Shown: piece by piece, positions 34,003 through 43,290 of the stretch
How the letters are laid out: each line of letters opens with the position of its first letter
Position numbering within the stretch: the first letter of the stretch is position 1
NCBI RefSeq assembly: GCF_000196675.2
Contig: NZ_CP002597.1
Coordinates: forward strand, 1 to 64,000
Source: Pseudonocardia benzenivorans CB1190
GTDB taxonomy: Bacteria; Actinomycetota; Actinomycetes; Mycobacteriales; Pseudonocardiaceae
Length of the DNA: 64,000 bases
Direction of reading: 5' to 3'
The notes under the pieces: generated by a model
Told to the model about the DNA's origin: nothing
What the model saw: the letters and a program-made list of their open reading frames with translations, nothing else
The model's database searches: none
Made by a program: the position numbers and the translations under genes

Positions 34003-35043
34003 ATGAGTGCATCAGCTGCCGAGCGGCGTGAGCTGCGAGAGCTCGAGCGGACACAGCACTGGTTCATCCCGGAGCGGAAACGTTCGTCGCTCTACGAGGA
34101 CGTGACTATCGACGTCCAGCCGAGCGTCCACCGGCATACCAGGTTCGGCTATCCTATCGCATTTCCAAACGGGCGTCAGTCATTCTGGGATGACTCCACT
34201 GCGATCCGGTCCAGCGACTGGTATGCGTTTCGTGATCCGGCCGGGCTTTGGGAGCGCACGTTCTTCCAGACTGGCTCAACTCATGAGCGCGAGATCGAGA
34301 ATGATCTCCAGGTGGCGCGGGACAACAATCTGTTCGTTGCGGCAAGCAAGGAGTGGGTTGACTTCTTGTCTGCTCAGCTTCTGCCGATCAGCCTTACCGA
34401 GTATGGTCTGGTTGCCCCGCAGTCGGCGGCACTCCGGCCCGCCCTGGGTGATGCCATCGCGAACTGCCTCGGCTACAGCGCCGGTTACAAACTTCGCCAG
34501 GCTCAGGCACTTGTTCTCTACGGGGGAGAGCTGGAGCGGGAGATTCCCGGATTTTCGACCGCAGACGGGAAGCGTCGTTTCTTGGAGGATCCCGAATGGC
34601 AGCCGACACGTCGCTACCTTGAACGGCTGGGCTCGATCACGGACTGGGCGGAGACCGTCGTCGCAGCCAACATCTGCTTCGAACCGCTCATTGGTAATCT
34701 GCTGCGCCGCGATGTGCTGATCCGACTCGCCGGCTCCTACGGCGACGCCACCACACCGACCCTCGGCCAGGTTGCTCAAGCCGAGTGGGGTTGGGTGCGT
34801 GACTGGTCCGTGGCCCTCGTTCGCTTCATCCTGAATGACGCTACTCATTCCGAGGCCAACACCCAGAAGGTCCAGGAGTGGCTGGAGGACTGGGGAACGA
34901 TGGCTCGCGAGGCGATCGATGCGCTGGAGCCCGTCTTCAGCTCGATCGACCCCGCCTACTCTGAGACCCGTCAGCGTCTCAACCAAGATCATGCCGACCT
35001 GCTTCAGGAATGCGGCCTCAAGTCGAGCGAGGTGACGGTCTGA
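34003..35043 (+). CDS. thmB: Tetrahydrofuran monooxygenase beta subunit
   Basis: 346 residues from the ATG at 34003 with GAGAGGAG upstream; an in-frame ATG at 33976 lacks such a site. Matches hydroxylase small subunits: WFIPERKRSSLYEDVTIDVQPS, RSSDWYAFRDPAGLWERTFFQ, GYSAGYKLRQAQALVLYGGEL and the long C-terminal helices. It has no metal ligands of its own but is needed for hydroxylase assembly. The stop overlaps the start of thmC by one base (TGATG). Confidence 0.92.
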   Translation: MSASAAERRELRELERTQHWFIPERKRSSLYEDVTIDVQPSVHRHTRFGYPIAFPNGRQSFWDDSTAIRSSDWYAFRDPAGLWERTFFQTGSTHEREIENDLQVARDNNLFVAASKEWVDFLSAQLLPISLTEYGLVAPQSAALRPALGDAIANCLGYSAGYKLRQAQALVLYGGELEREIPGFSTADGKRRFLEDPEWQPTRRYLERLGSITDWAETVVAANICFEPLIGNLLRRDVLIRLAGSYGDATTPTLGQVAQAEWGWVRDWSVALVRFILNDATHSEANTQKVQEWLEDWGTMAREAIDALEPVFSSIDPAYSETRQRLNQDHADLLQECGLKSSEVTV

Positions 35044-35396
35044 TGACGGATGCCACGGCTGCGCCGGCGGCTGCGCAGGGGAGCGGCGACGTCGCTTATG
35101 ATTATGTGGGGCTGGTTATGCAGCGCACTCCGGAAGGCGAAGCGGTCGGCCGGGTGTGCTCGCAGACTCCTGGTGTCGAGGTCATCACGAACGCAACTTT
35201 CCTCGATGTCAGGGCCAAGGATCGGCTGATCGTCAACTTCGACGCGGTCGGCGAAGAACTCGGCAGCGACATGGACGGTTACGTTCTTCAGGAACACATG
35301 ACCACTCACTATGGCCGGATGGCAATGACCGATGACTCGTTCATCCTGGTCGCCGATCCTCTCGAGCTGATCGAGCTGATCAACTCTGAGTCGTAG
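35043..35396 (+). CDS. thmC: Tetrahydrofuran monooxygenase coupling/effector protein
   Basis: 117 residues. Small MmoB/DmpM-like regulator: DYVGLVMQRTPEGEAVGRVCSQTPGVEVITNATFLDVRAKDRLIVNFDAVGEELGSDMDGYVLQEHMTTHYGRM. Such proteins dock on the hydroxylase and couple NADH use to substrate oxidation. Last gene of the monooxygenase set; translation is coupled to thmB by the overlapping TGATG. Confidence 0.9.
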   Translation: MTDATAAPAAAQGSGDVAYDYVGLVMQRTPEGEAVGRVCSQTPGVEVITNATFLDVRAKDRLIVNFDAVGEELGSDMDGYVLQEHMTTHYGRMAMTDDSFILVADPLELIELINSES

Positions 35397-35646
35397 GAAG
35401 GGATCATCAAGGTGATCTCGCCTCTCGGGTGAGTGACGCAGTTTTTCACTCCTTGATATGTGGGGAGCCTCATTGGGGTGGTGTGTTGCTCCCCTGCACC
35501 ATCCTTGCTCTCGGGCCGGCCGGAGTTCGTGCCGGCCCGAGAGCGGGGCTGTGGTATTTGGGAGGCTTCGGGGTATTGGATTGATGTTATCTGTTCCCTA
35601 GGTGGTGTTTCGCTCGGGCGGACGCCGCCGCAGCTTGAGGAGAGTC

Positions 35647-36312
35647 ATGGTTGTTGAGAATTCTGAGGCACTGGAAACGATGCCTTCGGCAAGCGACAGA
35701 AATTCGGCGTATACGGCTGCCGCGGGTAACCCAATGCTCGTGGCCCTCCCAACCTTTCTCGTGGGTAGTATCACTCTAGGCCTTTGGCTCATTGGTTATC
35801 TGCCGACAGCTCTTCCTGGTGGACTAGTTGCGGGTGTCTTCTTTGCCTCCGGGGTCGGTGTGATTCTCGGAGCGGCCTGGGCAGCGCGCCTGGGCCAGAG
35901 TGCGGTAGCGGGCGTCCTGGCCACATTTGGCACGTTCTGGCTTAGCTTCGGCGTGTTGGTCTTCGGTCTGGTGAATGGGCTTTTCGGGGTATCGACTACA
36001 GATGCGGCAGCAGCTGGTAGCCAGGTGCAGTCGGTGCAGGCCACGTTCCTTTTGTCATGGTTGATTGTGCTTGTGGTGATGACGCTGGCAACTACGAGAT
36101 TGCCGCTCGCCTATACAGTGCTCTTCGTGCTTGTTGACATTGCTCTCGGGCTCGTTCTCGCTGGAGTTCTGGCGGCTTCTTCGGCACTTCTGGTGTGGGG
36201 TGGAATCGCTGTGTTTGGCTTCTGCCTTGTGGGGGCTTACCTGTTCTACGGGGCCATGTCGGAGGAGCTCGGAGGATCATCAGCGCCGCTCGGCTCCCCT
36301 TTGACACAGTAG
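35647..36312 (+). CDS. GPR1/FUN34/YaaH (AceTr) family transporter
   Basis: 221 residues from the ATG at 35647, with GAGGAG upstream. Six hydrophobic helices and the family-like N-terminal motif GNPMLVALPTFLVGSITLGLWLIGYL, and FGTFWLSFGVLVFGLVNGLFG in the middle. SatP/YaaH proteins move acetate and succinate across the membrane. In a tetrahydrofuran cluster it could export or import pathway acids such as succinate or 4-hydroxybutyrate; an equivalent small membrane-protein gene follows thmC in some described clusters. Ends shortly before a strong hairpin, so it closes the thm operon. Confidence 0.75.
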   Translation: MVVENSEALETMPSASDRNSAYTAAAGNPMLVALPTFLVGSITLGLWLIGYLPTALPGGLVAGVFFASGVGVILGAAWAARLGQSAVAGVLATFGTFWLSFGVLVFGLVNGLFGVSTTDAAAAGSQVQSVQATFLLSWLIVLVVMTLATTRLPLAYTVLFVLVDIALGLVLAGVLAASSALLVWGGIAVFGFCLVGAYLFYGAMSEELGGSSAPLGSPLTQ

Positions 36313-36385
36313 TTCTAAGGAACACGGATTTCCTATGGCCCCCGCGCGGCTATTGGGCTGGGGTGCCGTCATTGACGGGCTCCCC

Positions 36386-36437
36386 CCGCAGAAACTCCGG
36401 GAGACTCTCCGTTCCGAGTCTCCCGGAGTTTCTGCGG
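36386..36437 (+). terminator. 22-bp perfect-stem hairpin ending the thm operon
   Basis: CCGCAGAAACTCCGGGAGAC (36386-36405, stem continuing to 36407) pairs perfectly with 36416-36437 around an 8-base loop. No T tract follows, as is common for actinobacterial I-shaped terminators. It separates the transporter gene from the second aldehyde dehydrogenase, which therefore probably has its own promoter or depends on readthrough. Confidence 0.75.
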
Positions 36438-36565
36438 AGGCGGTCGGCCTGCACGAGTAATGGAATCATTAAAGTTGTGCGAGCCGAAGTCGAGCACGCG
36501 CATAGTATCCATCAGTTTGTGCAATCTGGTGTGAGACGTGATAGAGGAAAGAAGCGAACCGACTA

Positions 36566-38005
36566 GTGCAAGCTGAACCATTCTGGATCGCAGGTCGTCC
36601 AGCGACTGGTAGCGCGGTGATTGATGTCCAGTATCCTTATGATGGTCGAACGGTCGCCTCGGTATTTGTTCCATCCGCTGAGCAGGTTGAAGAGGCCGTG
36701 GCCGCGATGCACGCGGCGAGGGATGTTGTGGGGGCAACATCTGCTCATCGGCGAGCGTCTGCACTTTCGCATGTCGCAGACAGGCTTGAGCAGCGTTTAG
36801 AGGAAGCCGCTCAGGTCATCGTGCTCGAGAGCGGTAAGCCCATCAAGTGGGCCAGGGTGGAGGTAGCGCGCGCGGCCTCCACGTTCCGATGGGCGGCAGA
36901 GGAAGCCCGGCGTTGGTCGGGAACCCTGCAGCGATTGGATACCGATGCCGGTGGGGCTGGACGGCTTGCGCTTGTTCGGCGGTTTCCACGAGGTTCTCTG
37001 CTGGCGATTACGCCGTTCAACTTTCCACTTAATCTCGTCGCGCACAAAGTGGCCCCAGCGATCGCGGTCGGAGCGCCGGTTATTATCAAACCTGCCCCGT
37101 CGACTCCGCTCTCATCGCTGTTCTTGGGTCAGCTCCTCGCTGATACGGACCTGCACCAGGGCAGTTGGTCTGTGTTGCCGGTCCCAAACAGTCAGATGGA
37201 GCATCTCGTTCTTGATCCGAGGATTCCTGTTATCTCTTTCACAGGGTCGGGGCCGGTGGGCTGGGATATTAAGAGCCTTGTCCCTCGTAAGCATGTGACG
37301 CTTGAGCTCGGTGGGAATGCGGCGGCGGTTGTATGTTCCGACTGGTCGAGCGAGCAAGATCTGGAGTGGGCAGCTCAGCGGATCGCTCTCTTTGCAAACT
37401 ATCAGGCGGGCCAGTCGTGTATCTCGGTGCAGCGAGTCTATGTGCCACGTGAGCTGTACGAGGTGTTTACCGTGCTGCTTTCGCGTCATATTGGCGCACT
37501 TAGGCAGGGGAACCCGAATGACGACGCAACTGATGTTGGCCCTGTCATTAATGAGGCATCAGCCATCAGGATCGAGCAGTGGATCGATGACGCGGTCCAT
37601 GCCGGGGCGAAGATTCTGGTCGGGGGTCGCAGGAACGGGACAAGTCTTGAGCCGACGCTTTTAGCAGATGTTCCGCTCGCCGCGCGGATTCTTCGTGACG
37701 AGGCATTCGGCCCGGTGGTGAGTATTACGCCTTTCGACAGTCTAGACTCGGCGTTTGCTGCCGTTAATGATTCTGACTTCGGTCTGCAGACGGGTGTGTT
37801 TACACGTGATATCCGGACTGCGTTCCGTGCGCATCGTGACCTTGAGGTGGGTGGGGTCATTATTGGGGATGTTCCGAGCTATCGTGCGGACCAGATGCCT
37901 TATGGTGGAATGAAGGACTCTGGTATAGGCAGAGAAGGCGTCCGCTCAGCGATGGACGACTTCACGGTGGAGAAGGTTCTCGTGCTTGCCGGGGTTGCGC
38001 TGTGA
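36566..38005 (+). CDS. Aldehyde dehydrogenase, likely semialdehyde-type (thmH position)
   Basis: 479 residues from a GTG. ALDH motifs: FPRGSLLAITPFNFPLNLVAHKVAPAIAVGAPVIIKP, FTGSGPVGWDIKSL, catalytic Glu in ELGGNAA, catalytic Cys in AGQSCISVQR, DEAFGPVV and YGGMKDSGIGREG. The FTGSGPVG form and short length fit lactaldehyde/semialdehyde-type ALDHs rather than betaine-aldehyde types, different from the enzyme at 29472. Position downstream of thmC matches thmH of K1/CB1190-type clusters. It may take succinate semialdehyde to succinate or act on hydroxybutyraldehyde. Confidence 0.85.
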   Translation: MQAEPFWIAGRPATGSAVIDVQYPYDGRTVASVFVPSAEQVEEAVAAMHAARDVVGATSAHRRASALSHVADRLEQRLEEAAQVIVLESGKPIKWARVEVARAASTFRWAAEEARRWSGTLQRLDTDAGGAGRLALVRRFPRGSLLAITPFNFPLNLVAHKVAPAIAVGAPVIIKPAPSTPLSSLFLGQLLADTDLHQGSWSVLPVPNSQMEHLVLDPRIPVISFTGSGPVGWDIKSLVPRKHVTLELGGNAAAVVCSDWSSEQDLEWAAQRIALFANYQAGQSCISVQRVYVPRELYEVFTVLLSRHIGALRQGNPNDDATDVGPVINEASAIRIEQWIDDAVHAGAKILVGGRRNGTSLEPTLLADVPLAARILRDEAFGPVVSITPFDSLDSAFAAVNDSDFGLQTGVFTRDIRTAFRAHRDLEVGGVIIGDVPSYRADQMPYGGMKDSGIGREGVRSAMDDFTVEKVLVLAGVAL

Positions 38006-38173
38006 AAAGCGTTGCTCTGTGCCCTGTGAATTCTTACTGACCTCCCCGGCGTCGGCCAGTCTGCCCAACAGTGATCCTTGCTTGGGATATCGGGTGTCAG
38101 TTCGGTTATGGGCTCCCGCTGGATTTGCCCCGCCGGATTCGGTGAGCGAGGGTGGCTCCGATGAGTCACTAGT

Positions 38174-38218
38174 GGCCTCACGGGCACGAGGATTCAATCC
38201 CGGATGGGGCCGTTTTTT
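38174..38218 (+). terminator. Possible T-tract terminator after the second ALDH
   Basis: GGCC (38174-38177) and CGGG (38181-38184) can pair with CCCG (38199-38202) and GGCC (38208-38211), followed by GTTTTTT. The pairing is interrupted. It lies at the point where composition changes back to GC-rich. Confidence 0.35.
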
Positions 38219-38267
38219 GTAGCGGCTCGGCGGCGTTTATCAAGAAGGGGTAATGGAGGTGAACGCG

Positions 38268-39509
38268 ATGACCACGGCGGTGAAGGCGCGCGTCGAACGT
38301 GCCCGATCCGGGGCCCTGCTGCTCGGCCCGGCGCTGGTGGCGGCCGCCGCCTACGTCGACCCCGGCAACGTCGCGACCAACACCGCCGCCGGCGCCGGGT
38401 TCGGCTACCTGCTCGTCTGGGTCGTGCTCGCCGCCAACGCCATGGCCGGGCTCGTCCAGTACCTGTCCGCCAAGCTGGGGCTCGTCACCGGCAGGTCGCT
38501 GCCCGAGTCGCTGCGTGACCACCTCCCGCGCCGCACCCGCTTCGCCTACTGGGCCCAGGCCGAGCTCGTCACCATGGCCACCGACCTGGCCGAGGTCCTC
38601 GGCGGCGCCATCGCCCTCGCCCTGCTGTTCGACCTGCCCCTCATCTGGGGCGGAGCGATCACCGCGGTCGTCTCGATGGTGATCCTGGAGGTCGTAGACC
38701 GCTTCGGGCAGAAGCCCTTCGAGCGTGTCGTCACGACGATGCTGCTCGTCGTCGGCATCGGGTTCGTCGCCAGTCTCTTCGTCGCCCCGCCCTCGGCCGC
38801 CGGGATCGTCGGTGGCATCGTCCCGGGTTTCGAGGGCACCAGCAGTGTCCTGCTCGCTGCGGGCATGCTCGGCGCGACGGTGATGCCGCACGCGATCTAC
38901 GTGCACTCCTCGCTCTCGCGCGACCGGCACGGCTCGCCCCCCCCGGGCCCCGAGCGGCGCAGGCTCCTCTCGGCCACCAAGGCCGACGTCGCCGTCGCGC
39001 TCACCGTCGCCGGGGCCGTCAACCTGGGCCTGCTGCTCGTCGGCGCCGCACTGCTCAGCGGCGACGACCGCACCGGGACCCTCGACGGTGTGCACGCCGC
39101 CATCGGCGACAAGGCCGGCCCGCTGTTCGCGCTCGGCTTCGCCATCGCGCTGCTGTTCTCCGGTCTGGCGTCCACGGCGGTCGGCTGCTACTCGGGTTCG
39201 GTCGTGATGGCAGGGTTGCTGAAGGTCAAGGTGCCCCTGCTCGCGCGCCGTGTCGTCACAGCGATCCCCGCGCTCGTCGTCCTCGGGGTGGGGGTCGACC
39301 CCACCTGGGCGCTGATCGTCTCCCAGGTCGTCCTGTCCTTCGGCATCCCTTTCGCGCTCGTCCCGCTGGTGATCCTGACCTCACGGCGCTCGATCATGGG
39401 CGACGCCGTCAACCAGCGGATCACCGTCGTCGCGGGGATCGTCGTGTGCACGGCGATCGTCGCCCTCAACATCGTCCTGCTGTACCTGACGGCCACCGGG
39501 GGTGGTTAA
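38268..39509 (+). CDS. mntH: Nramp-family divalent metal (Mn2+) transporter
   Basis: 413 residues from the ATG at 38268 (GGAGG eight bases upstream; an in-frame ATG at 38253 overlaps that site). Eleven hydrophobic helices with the Nramp signatures DPGN in TM1 (AAYVDPGNVATNTAAGAG) and MPHAIYVHSSL in TM6, both of which bind the metal. Imports Mn2+/Fe2+ with protons. It is GC-rich and unlike the AT-richer island before it, so it belongs to the backbone or another acquired segment. A role in supplying iron to the di-iron oxygenase is possible but speculative. Confidence 0.9.
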   Translation: MTTAVKARVERARSGALLLGPALVAAAAYVDPGNVATNTAAGAGFGYLLVWVVLAANAMAGLVQYLSAKLGLVTGRSLPESLRDHLPRRTRFAYWAQAELVTMATDLAEVLGGAIALALLFDLPLIWGGAITAVVSMVILEVVDRFGQKPFERVVTTMLLVVGIGFVASLFVAPPSAAGIVGGIVPGFEGTSSVLLAAGMLGATVMPHAIYVHSSLSRDRHGSPPPGPERRRLLSATKADVAVALTVAGAVNLGLLLVGAALLSGDDRTGTLDGVHAAIGDKAGPLFALGFAIALLFSGLASTAVGCYSGSVVMAGLLKVKVPLLARRVVTAIPALVVLGVGVDPTWALIVSQVVLSFGIPFALVPLVILTSRRSIMGDAVNQRITVVAGIVVCTAIVALNIVLLYLTATGGG

Positions 39510-39669
39510 CCCTGGTGATTCGTGGGGCCCGGGACGTGATCTCGGATTCATGATCGTTTCTGGTTTCCGGCTCAGGCGTGACAAGGCGTCCGGCCTGCCG
39601 TTCTTGCCGGGTGCTCCGCGCCGCTCATGCCGGCGGGATCGGAATTCAGCCTGCGGGGATGGGCGATGA

Positions 39670-39981
39670 GAGGAGTCGGACGAACGCCACGGCGAGCTCT
39701 TCGGCCCAGGGCGGCAGCTGATCGGCCCGTTGCTGCCGTCCAACGTGGGGCGGCGTGGTCATCCGTTCGGCAACGACCGCCGCGTGGTCGAGGGGATCAT
39801 CTTCAGGTACCGGACTGGGATCCCCTGGCGCGATCTGCCCCGAGAGCAGTTCGGACCCTGGCAAACGGTGTGGAAGCGGCATCGCCGCTACGCCGGTGAC
39901 GGCACCTGGGACAAGGTGTTGGCAGCGTTGCTGGCACGGGCCGACGCTGCCGGCAAAATCGAGTGGACCGTGTCTGTGGAC
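39670..39981 (+). pseudogene. IS5-family transposase, N-terminal fragment
   Basis: Frame reads ELFGPGRQLIGPLLPSNVGR, then IIFRYRTGIPWRDLPREQFGPWQTVWKRHRRY and WDKVLAALLARADAAGKIEWTVSVD, the standard N-terminal half of IS5-group transposases (normally continuing ST-x-RAHQH). It stops exactly where the IS256-type copy begins at 39982. The rest of the IS5 element was not found on the other side of that copy. Confidence 0.8.
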
Positions 39982-40038
39982 AGTGGCGTCCACCAGGGTG
40001 GTGTGCGACCCGGCCCGGGTGAGGGGCGTGGCGTAGAC

Positions 40039-40068
40039 GGGTAGGGCGGCCATCGCGTGATCTTCTGG
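40039..40068 (+). repeat. 30-bp target duplication, left copy
   Basis: Starts GGGTAGGGCGGCC and ends GTGATCTTCTGG; identical to 41886-41915. It is IS256-type end sequence duplicated on insertion of the IS1634-type element. Confidence 0.85.
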
Positions 40069-41885
40069 CCTGACTTCTGCCACCCCGGCCGGATCGTGAC
40101 GACTGTGGGCTCCTGAGCTGCGGCGATGCTGCTCGGTGGTGGTGGTTTGAGGCACTAAGTTTGGTGTCCTACGCTCGGTTGGTGGCGTGGGTGAGGCGGG
40201 TGCGGACGGCCTCGGGGGCGACCGCGGTGCAGGTCGCCGAGTACACCGAAGGACGTCGGCGGATCGTGGCTCACGTCGGGTCCGCGCACACCGAGGCCGA
40301 GCTCGGCCTACTGGTCGAACGTGCCCGTGAGCTGCTCGCCGACACCGGGCAGGCCGAGCTCGATCTGGGTGTGGAGCCGGCCCCGCGCCGGGCCCGCCTG
40401 CTCACCCCCGTCGAGGCCGGCGACGAGGACGGTGGGCTGTTCCCCGAGTCCACCACACCAGCACCCTCGGCGAGGGCTGCGCGGGCTCGGGTGTCGGCGC
40501 CGCAGGTGATCGCGACGGGGTCGCGGTTGTTGTTCGACACCCTTGCCGAGGTCTACGCGAGCCTCGGGTTCGGCGCCGTCGGCGATCACACGTTCCGGGA
40601 CTTGGTGATCGCCCGAATCGTGGAGCCCACCTCCATCATGGACAGTGGCCGGGTCCTGACCGACTTGGGCGTGTCCCCGTCCAGCGAGCGCACGATGCGC
40701 CGCACCCTGGTGCGCTGCGCCGGGCGCGGCTACCGCGACACGGTCGCGAAGGCCTGCTTCACCCACGCCCGTGGCAGCGGGGACGTGTCGTTGTGTCTCT
40801 ACGACGTCACCACCCTCTACTTCGAGGCGGAGAAGGAGGACGAGCTGCGCAAGGTCGGGTTCTCCAAGGAACGCCGGGTCGACCCGCAGATCGTCGTCGG
40901 GCTGCTGGTCGACCGCCACGGGTTCCCGCTCGAGATCGGCTGTTTCGAGGGCAACAAGGCCGAGACCGCGACCATCCTGCCGATCATCGAGGCCTTCCGC
41001 GCCCGACACGACCTACCGACAGGGCCGGGCGGGATGGTGGTGGTCGCCGACGCCGGGATGCTCTCGGCCGGGAACCTACGCGAGCTCGACGAGGCCGGCC
41101 TGCGGTTCATCGTCGGCTCCCGAGTCACGAAGGCCCCGGTCGACCTGGAGTCGCATTTCCACTGGCACGGCGACGCGTTCGTCGACGGGCAGATCATCTC
41201 GACACCCTCACCCCACGCGACCGCCGCAACGGGCGCACCGAGAACAGCCCGAAGGTCAAAGCCGAGCCCGTCTGGAACCCCGAGCAGCACCCGGGATCCT
41301 GGCGGGCGGTCTGGGCCTACTCCACGAAGCGGGCCGTCCACGACCGACGCACGCTGACCTTGCAGGAGAACCGGGCCCGCGAGGTCGTCGCAGGCGAGAA
41401 GACCGCCCGCACCCCGCGGTTCGTCAAGACCACCAACGGCACCCGCTCCCTGGACGAGGCCTCCCTCGCCCGGGCACAACGCCTGGTCGGGTTGAAGGGC
41501 TACGTCACCAACATCCCCGCCGCTGTCGCGGCGGCCGGGGAGATCATCGGTGACTACCACGACCTCTGGCACGTCGAGCAGTCCTTCCGGATGAGCAAGA
41601 CCGACCTACGCGCCCGCCCGATGTTCCACCACCAACGCCAGTCCATCGAAGCCCACCTGACCATCGTGTTCACCGCTCTGGCCGTCGCCCGCGAGGTCCA
41701 GAACCGTGCCGGGCTCGCCATCCGCAACATCGTCCGCCAGCTACGACCGCTCCGCTCAGCCACGATCGCCGTCAACGGCACCCGGCAGACGTTCCCGCCC
41801 GCCATCCCGGACCACGAACGGACCATCCTCGACGCTATCGGGCGCCAACCGAACTGAGGCACTACGGCAAGTGGCAGAAGTCGGG
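40069..41885 (+). mobile_element. IS1634-family element with 30-bp target duplication
   Basis: 1817 bp. Left end CCTGACTTCTGCCAC and right end (reverse complement) CCCGACTTCTGCCAC form inverted repeats. Flanked by perfect 30-bp direct repeats. Long duplications are known for IS1549 of the same family in Mycobacterium. Contains one transposase gene with a frameshift. Confidence 0.88.
40161..41857 (+). pseudogene. IS1634-family transposase, frameshifted
   Basis: N-terminal part in one frame from the start codon near 40161 (SYARLVAWVRRVRTASGATAVQV; LYDVTTLYFEAEKEDELRKVGFSK with the first Asp; MVVVADAGMLSAGNLREL with the second Asp). Near 41205 the frame shifts by what looks like two extra bases (after GACGGGCAGATCATC) and continues as DTLTPRDRRNGR to YHDLWHVEQSFRMSKTDLRARPMFHH, including the C-terminal catalytic Glu. 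All parts are present, so the lesion is recent or a sequencing error; a programmed shift is less likely in this family. Confidence 0.85.
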
Positions 41886-41915
41886 GGGTAGGGCGGCCAT
41901 CGCGTGATCTTCTGG
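41886..41915 (+). repeat. 30-bp target duplication, right copy
   Basis: Perfect direct repeat of 40039-40068 on the other side of the IS1634-type element; the IS256-type sequence then continues. Confidence 0.85.
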
Positions 41916-41972
41916 AGACCTTCCACAGTGCTTCAGGAGTTCCACGCGATGACCGCACCCTCCAGTATCGAC

Positions 41973-43290
41973 AGCGAGGATGGTCCTGGCGCCACCGGCT
42001 GGGTCTGACCCAAGTATCGATTGACGCTGACGTTGTCCTCGTTGGGATTCGTCGGCCCGGTCGGTGGCGTCGACCCGGCGCCGGCGGGTCGAGCTGTGTG
42101 ACCTCATAGGAGCTTGCTCGAAGGGGCTCATCGCTGTCTTGTCCGTGCTCGACCGGCGGTGGTCTCCGCAGTTCCGACGAGCAGCACGGACGCACGTGCT
42201 GAGCACTCCCTCTCCCCACGAGGTCGTCGGCGGCGTCGACACCCACCGCGACACCCACCACGCAGCGGTGATCGACGCAGTCGGACGTCGGCTCGACGAC
42301 GCCCAGTTCCCGGCGACCGCTCGCGGTTATGAACAGCTGCTGACTTGGATGCGTTCTCACGGGGAGCTCACGCGGGTCGGGGTGGAGGGAACGGGCTCCT
42401 ACGGTGCCGGGCTCGCACGGTTCCTCGCCAAGGCGCACGTCTGGGTCGTCGAGGTCGACCGGCCCGACCGCCGGGCCCGCCGGCGGCACGGGAAGTCCGA
42501 CCCCCTCGACGCCTACGCCGCCGCGAATGCCGCACTGAGCGGCTCGGCGAGCGGTACGCCGAAGAGCAGGGTCGGCCTGGTCGAGGCCATCCGGTCGCTG
42601 CGGGTCGCACGCCGCGGCGCGGTCAAGGCCCGCACGCAAGCGATCAACCAGCTCCGCGCGCAGATCGTGACCGCACCCGCCGAGCTACGCGAGCAGCTGC
42701 GCGGACTCACCACGGGCGCGCTGGTGAAGACCTGCGCTCGACTCCGTCCGGCCGCCCAGGGCGCCGAGCTCGTAGCCCTCGACCCCGACGCGATCGTGTC
42801 GGCTGCGACCAAGACCGCCCTACGACAGCTGGCCCGCCGCCACCAGCATCTCTCCGAGGAGATCCGCGACCTCGACCGCGACCTACAGCCGCTCGTGCAG
42901 GCCGCAGCTCCCGAGCTCGTCGCGCTGTCCGGGGTCGGGCCAGAGGTCGCCGGGCAGCTACTGGCCTGCGTGGGCGACAACGTCGAGCGGCTGCGCTCGG
43001 AGGCGGCGTTCGCACATCTCTGCGGTGTCGCGCCGATCCCGGCCAGCAGTGGCCGCACCGATCGGCACCGGCTCAACCGCGGCGGCGACCGCTCAGCCAA
43101 CAACGCCCTGCACACCATCGTCCTGTCCCGGATGCGCTACGACCCCAGGACCAGGGACTACGTGCTGCGGCGCCGCGCGCAGAGCCTCAGGACGAAGGAG
43201 ATCATGCGGTGCCTCAAACGCTATGTCGCGCGAGAGGTCTACCGTGCACTCCCACGCGACCTCGCTCTACTTGACAGTCCATAGGAGCAT
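41973..43290 (+). mobile_element. IS110-family element inserted in IS256 copy 2
   Basis: Comparison with the complete IS256-type copy shows about 1318 bp of foreign sequence after TCCAGTATCGAC and before CCCGACCCAG, with at most one duplicated base, as expected for IS110-type insertion. The right end carries TTGACAGTCCATAGGAGCAT, typical of the family. About 220 bases upstream of the gene are non-coding and are where IS110 elements encode their bridge RNA. Confidence 0.85.
42196..43284 (+). CDS. IS110-family transposase (bridge recombinase)
   Basis: 362 residues from the GTG at 42196. N-terminal RuvC-like DEDD domain: Asp in GGVDTHRDTHHAA, Glu in VGVEGTGSYGAGL, Asp pair in KSDPLDAYAAA; C-terminal Tnp domain with the Ser region APIPASSGRTDRHRLNRGGDRSANNALH. 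IS110 recombinases use an element-encoded RNA to choose target and donor. Intact. Confidence 0.92.
   Translation: MLSTPSPHEVVGGVDTHRDTHHAAVIDAVGRRLDDAQFPATARGYEQLLTWMRSHGELTRVGVEGTGSYGAGLARFLAKAHVWVVEVDRPDRRARRRHGKSDPLDAYAAANAALSGSASGTPKSRVGLVEAIRSLRVARRGAVKARTQAINQLRAQIVTAPAELREQLRGLTTGALVKTCARLRPAAQGAELVALDPDAIVSAATKTALRQLARRHQHLSEEIRDLDRDLQPLVQAAAPELVALSGVGPEVAGQLLACVGDNVERLRSEAAFAHLCGVAPIPASSGRTDRHRLNRGGDRSANNALHTIVLSRMRYDPRTRDYVLRRRAQSLRTKEIMRCLKRYVAREVYRALPRDLALLDSP

Noticed and set aside
38185-38215. GGATTCAATCC as the T-arm of a tRNA 3' end or attachment site
   Set aside because: No acceptor stem, anticodon arm or CCA could be fitted upstream; a weak terminator explains it better.
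41205-41230. Programmed frameshift in the IS1634-type transposase
   Set aside because: There is no slippery run at the site, the family normally has one continuous frame, and a simple two-base insertion restores it.
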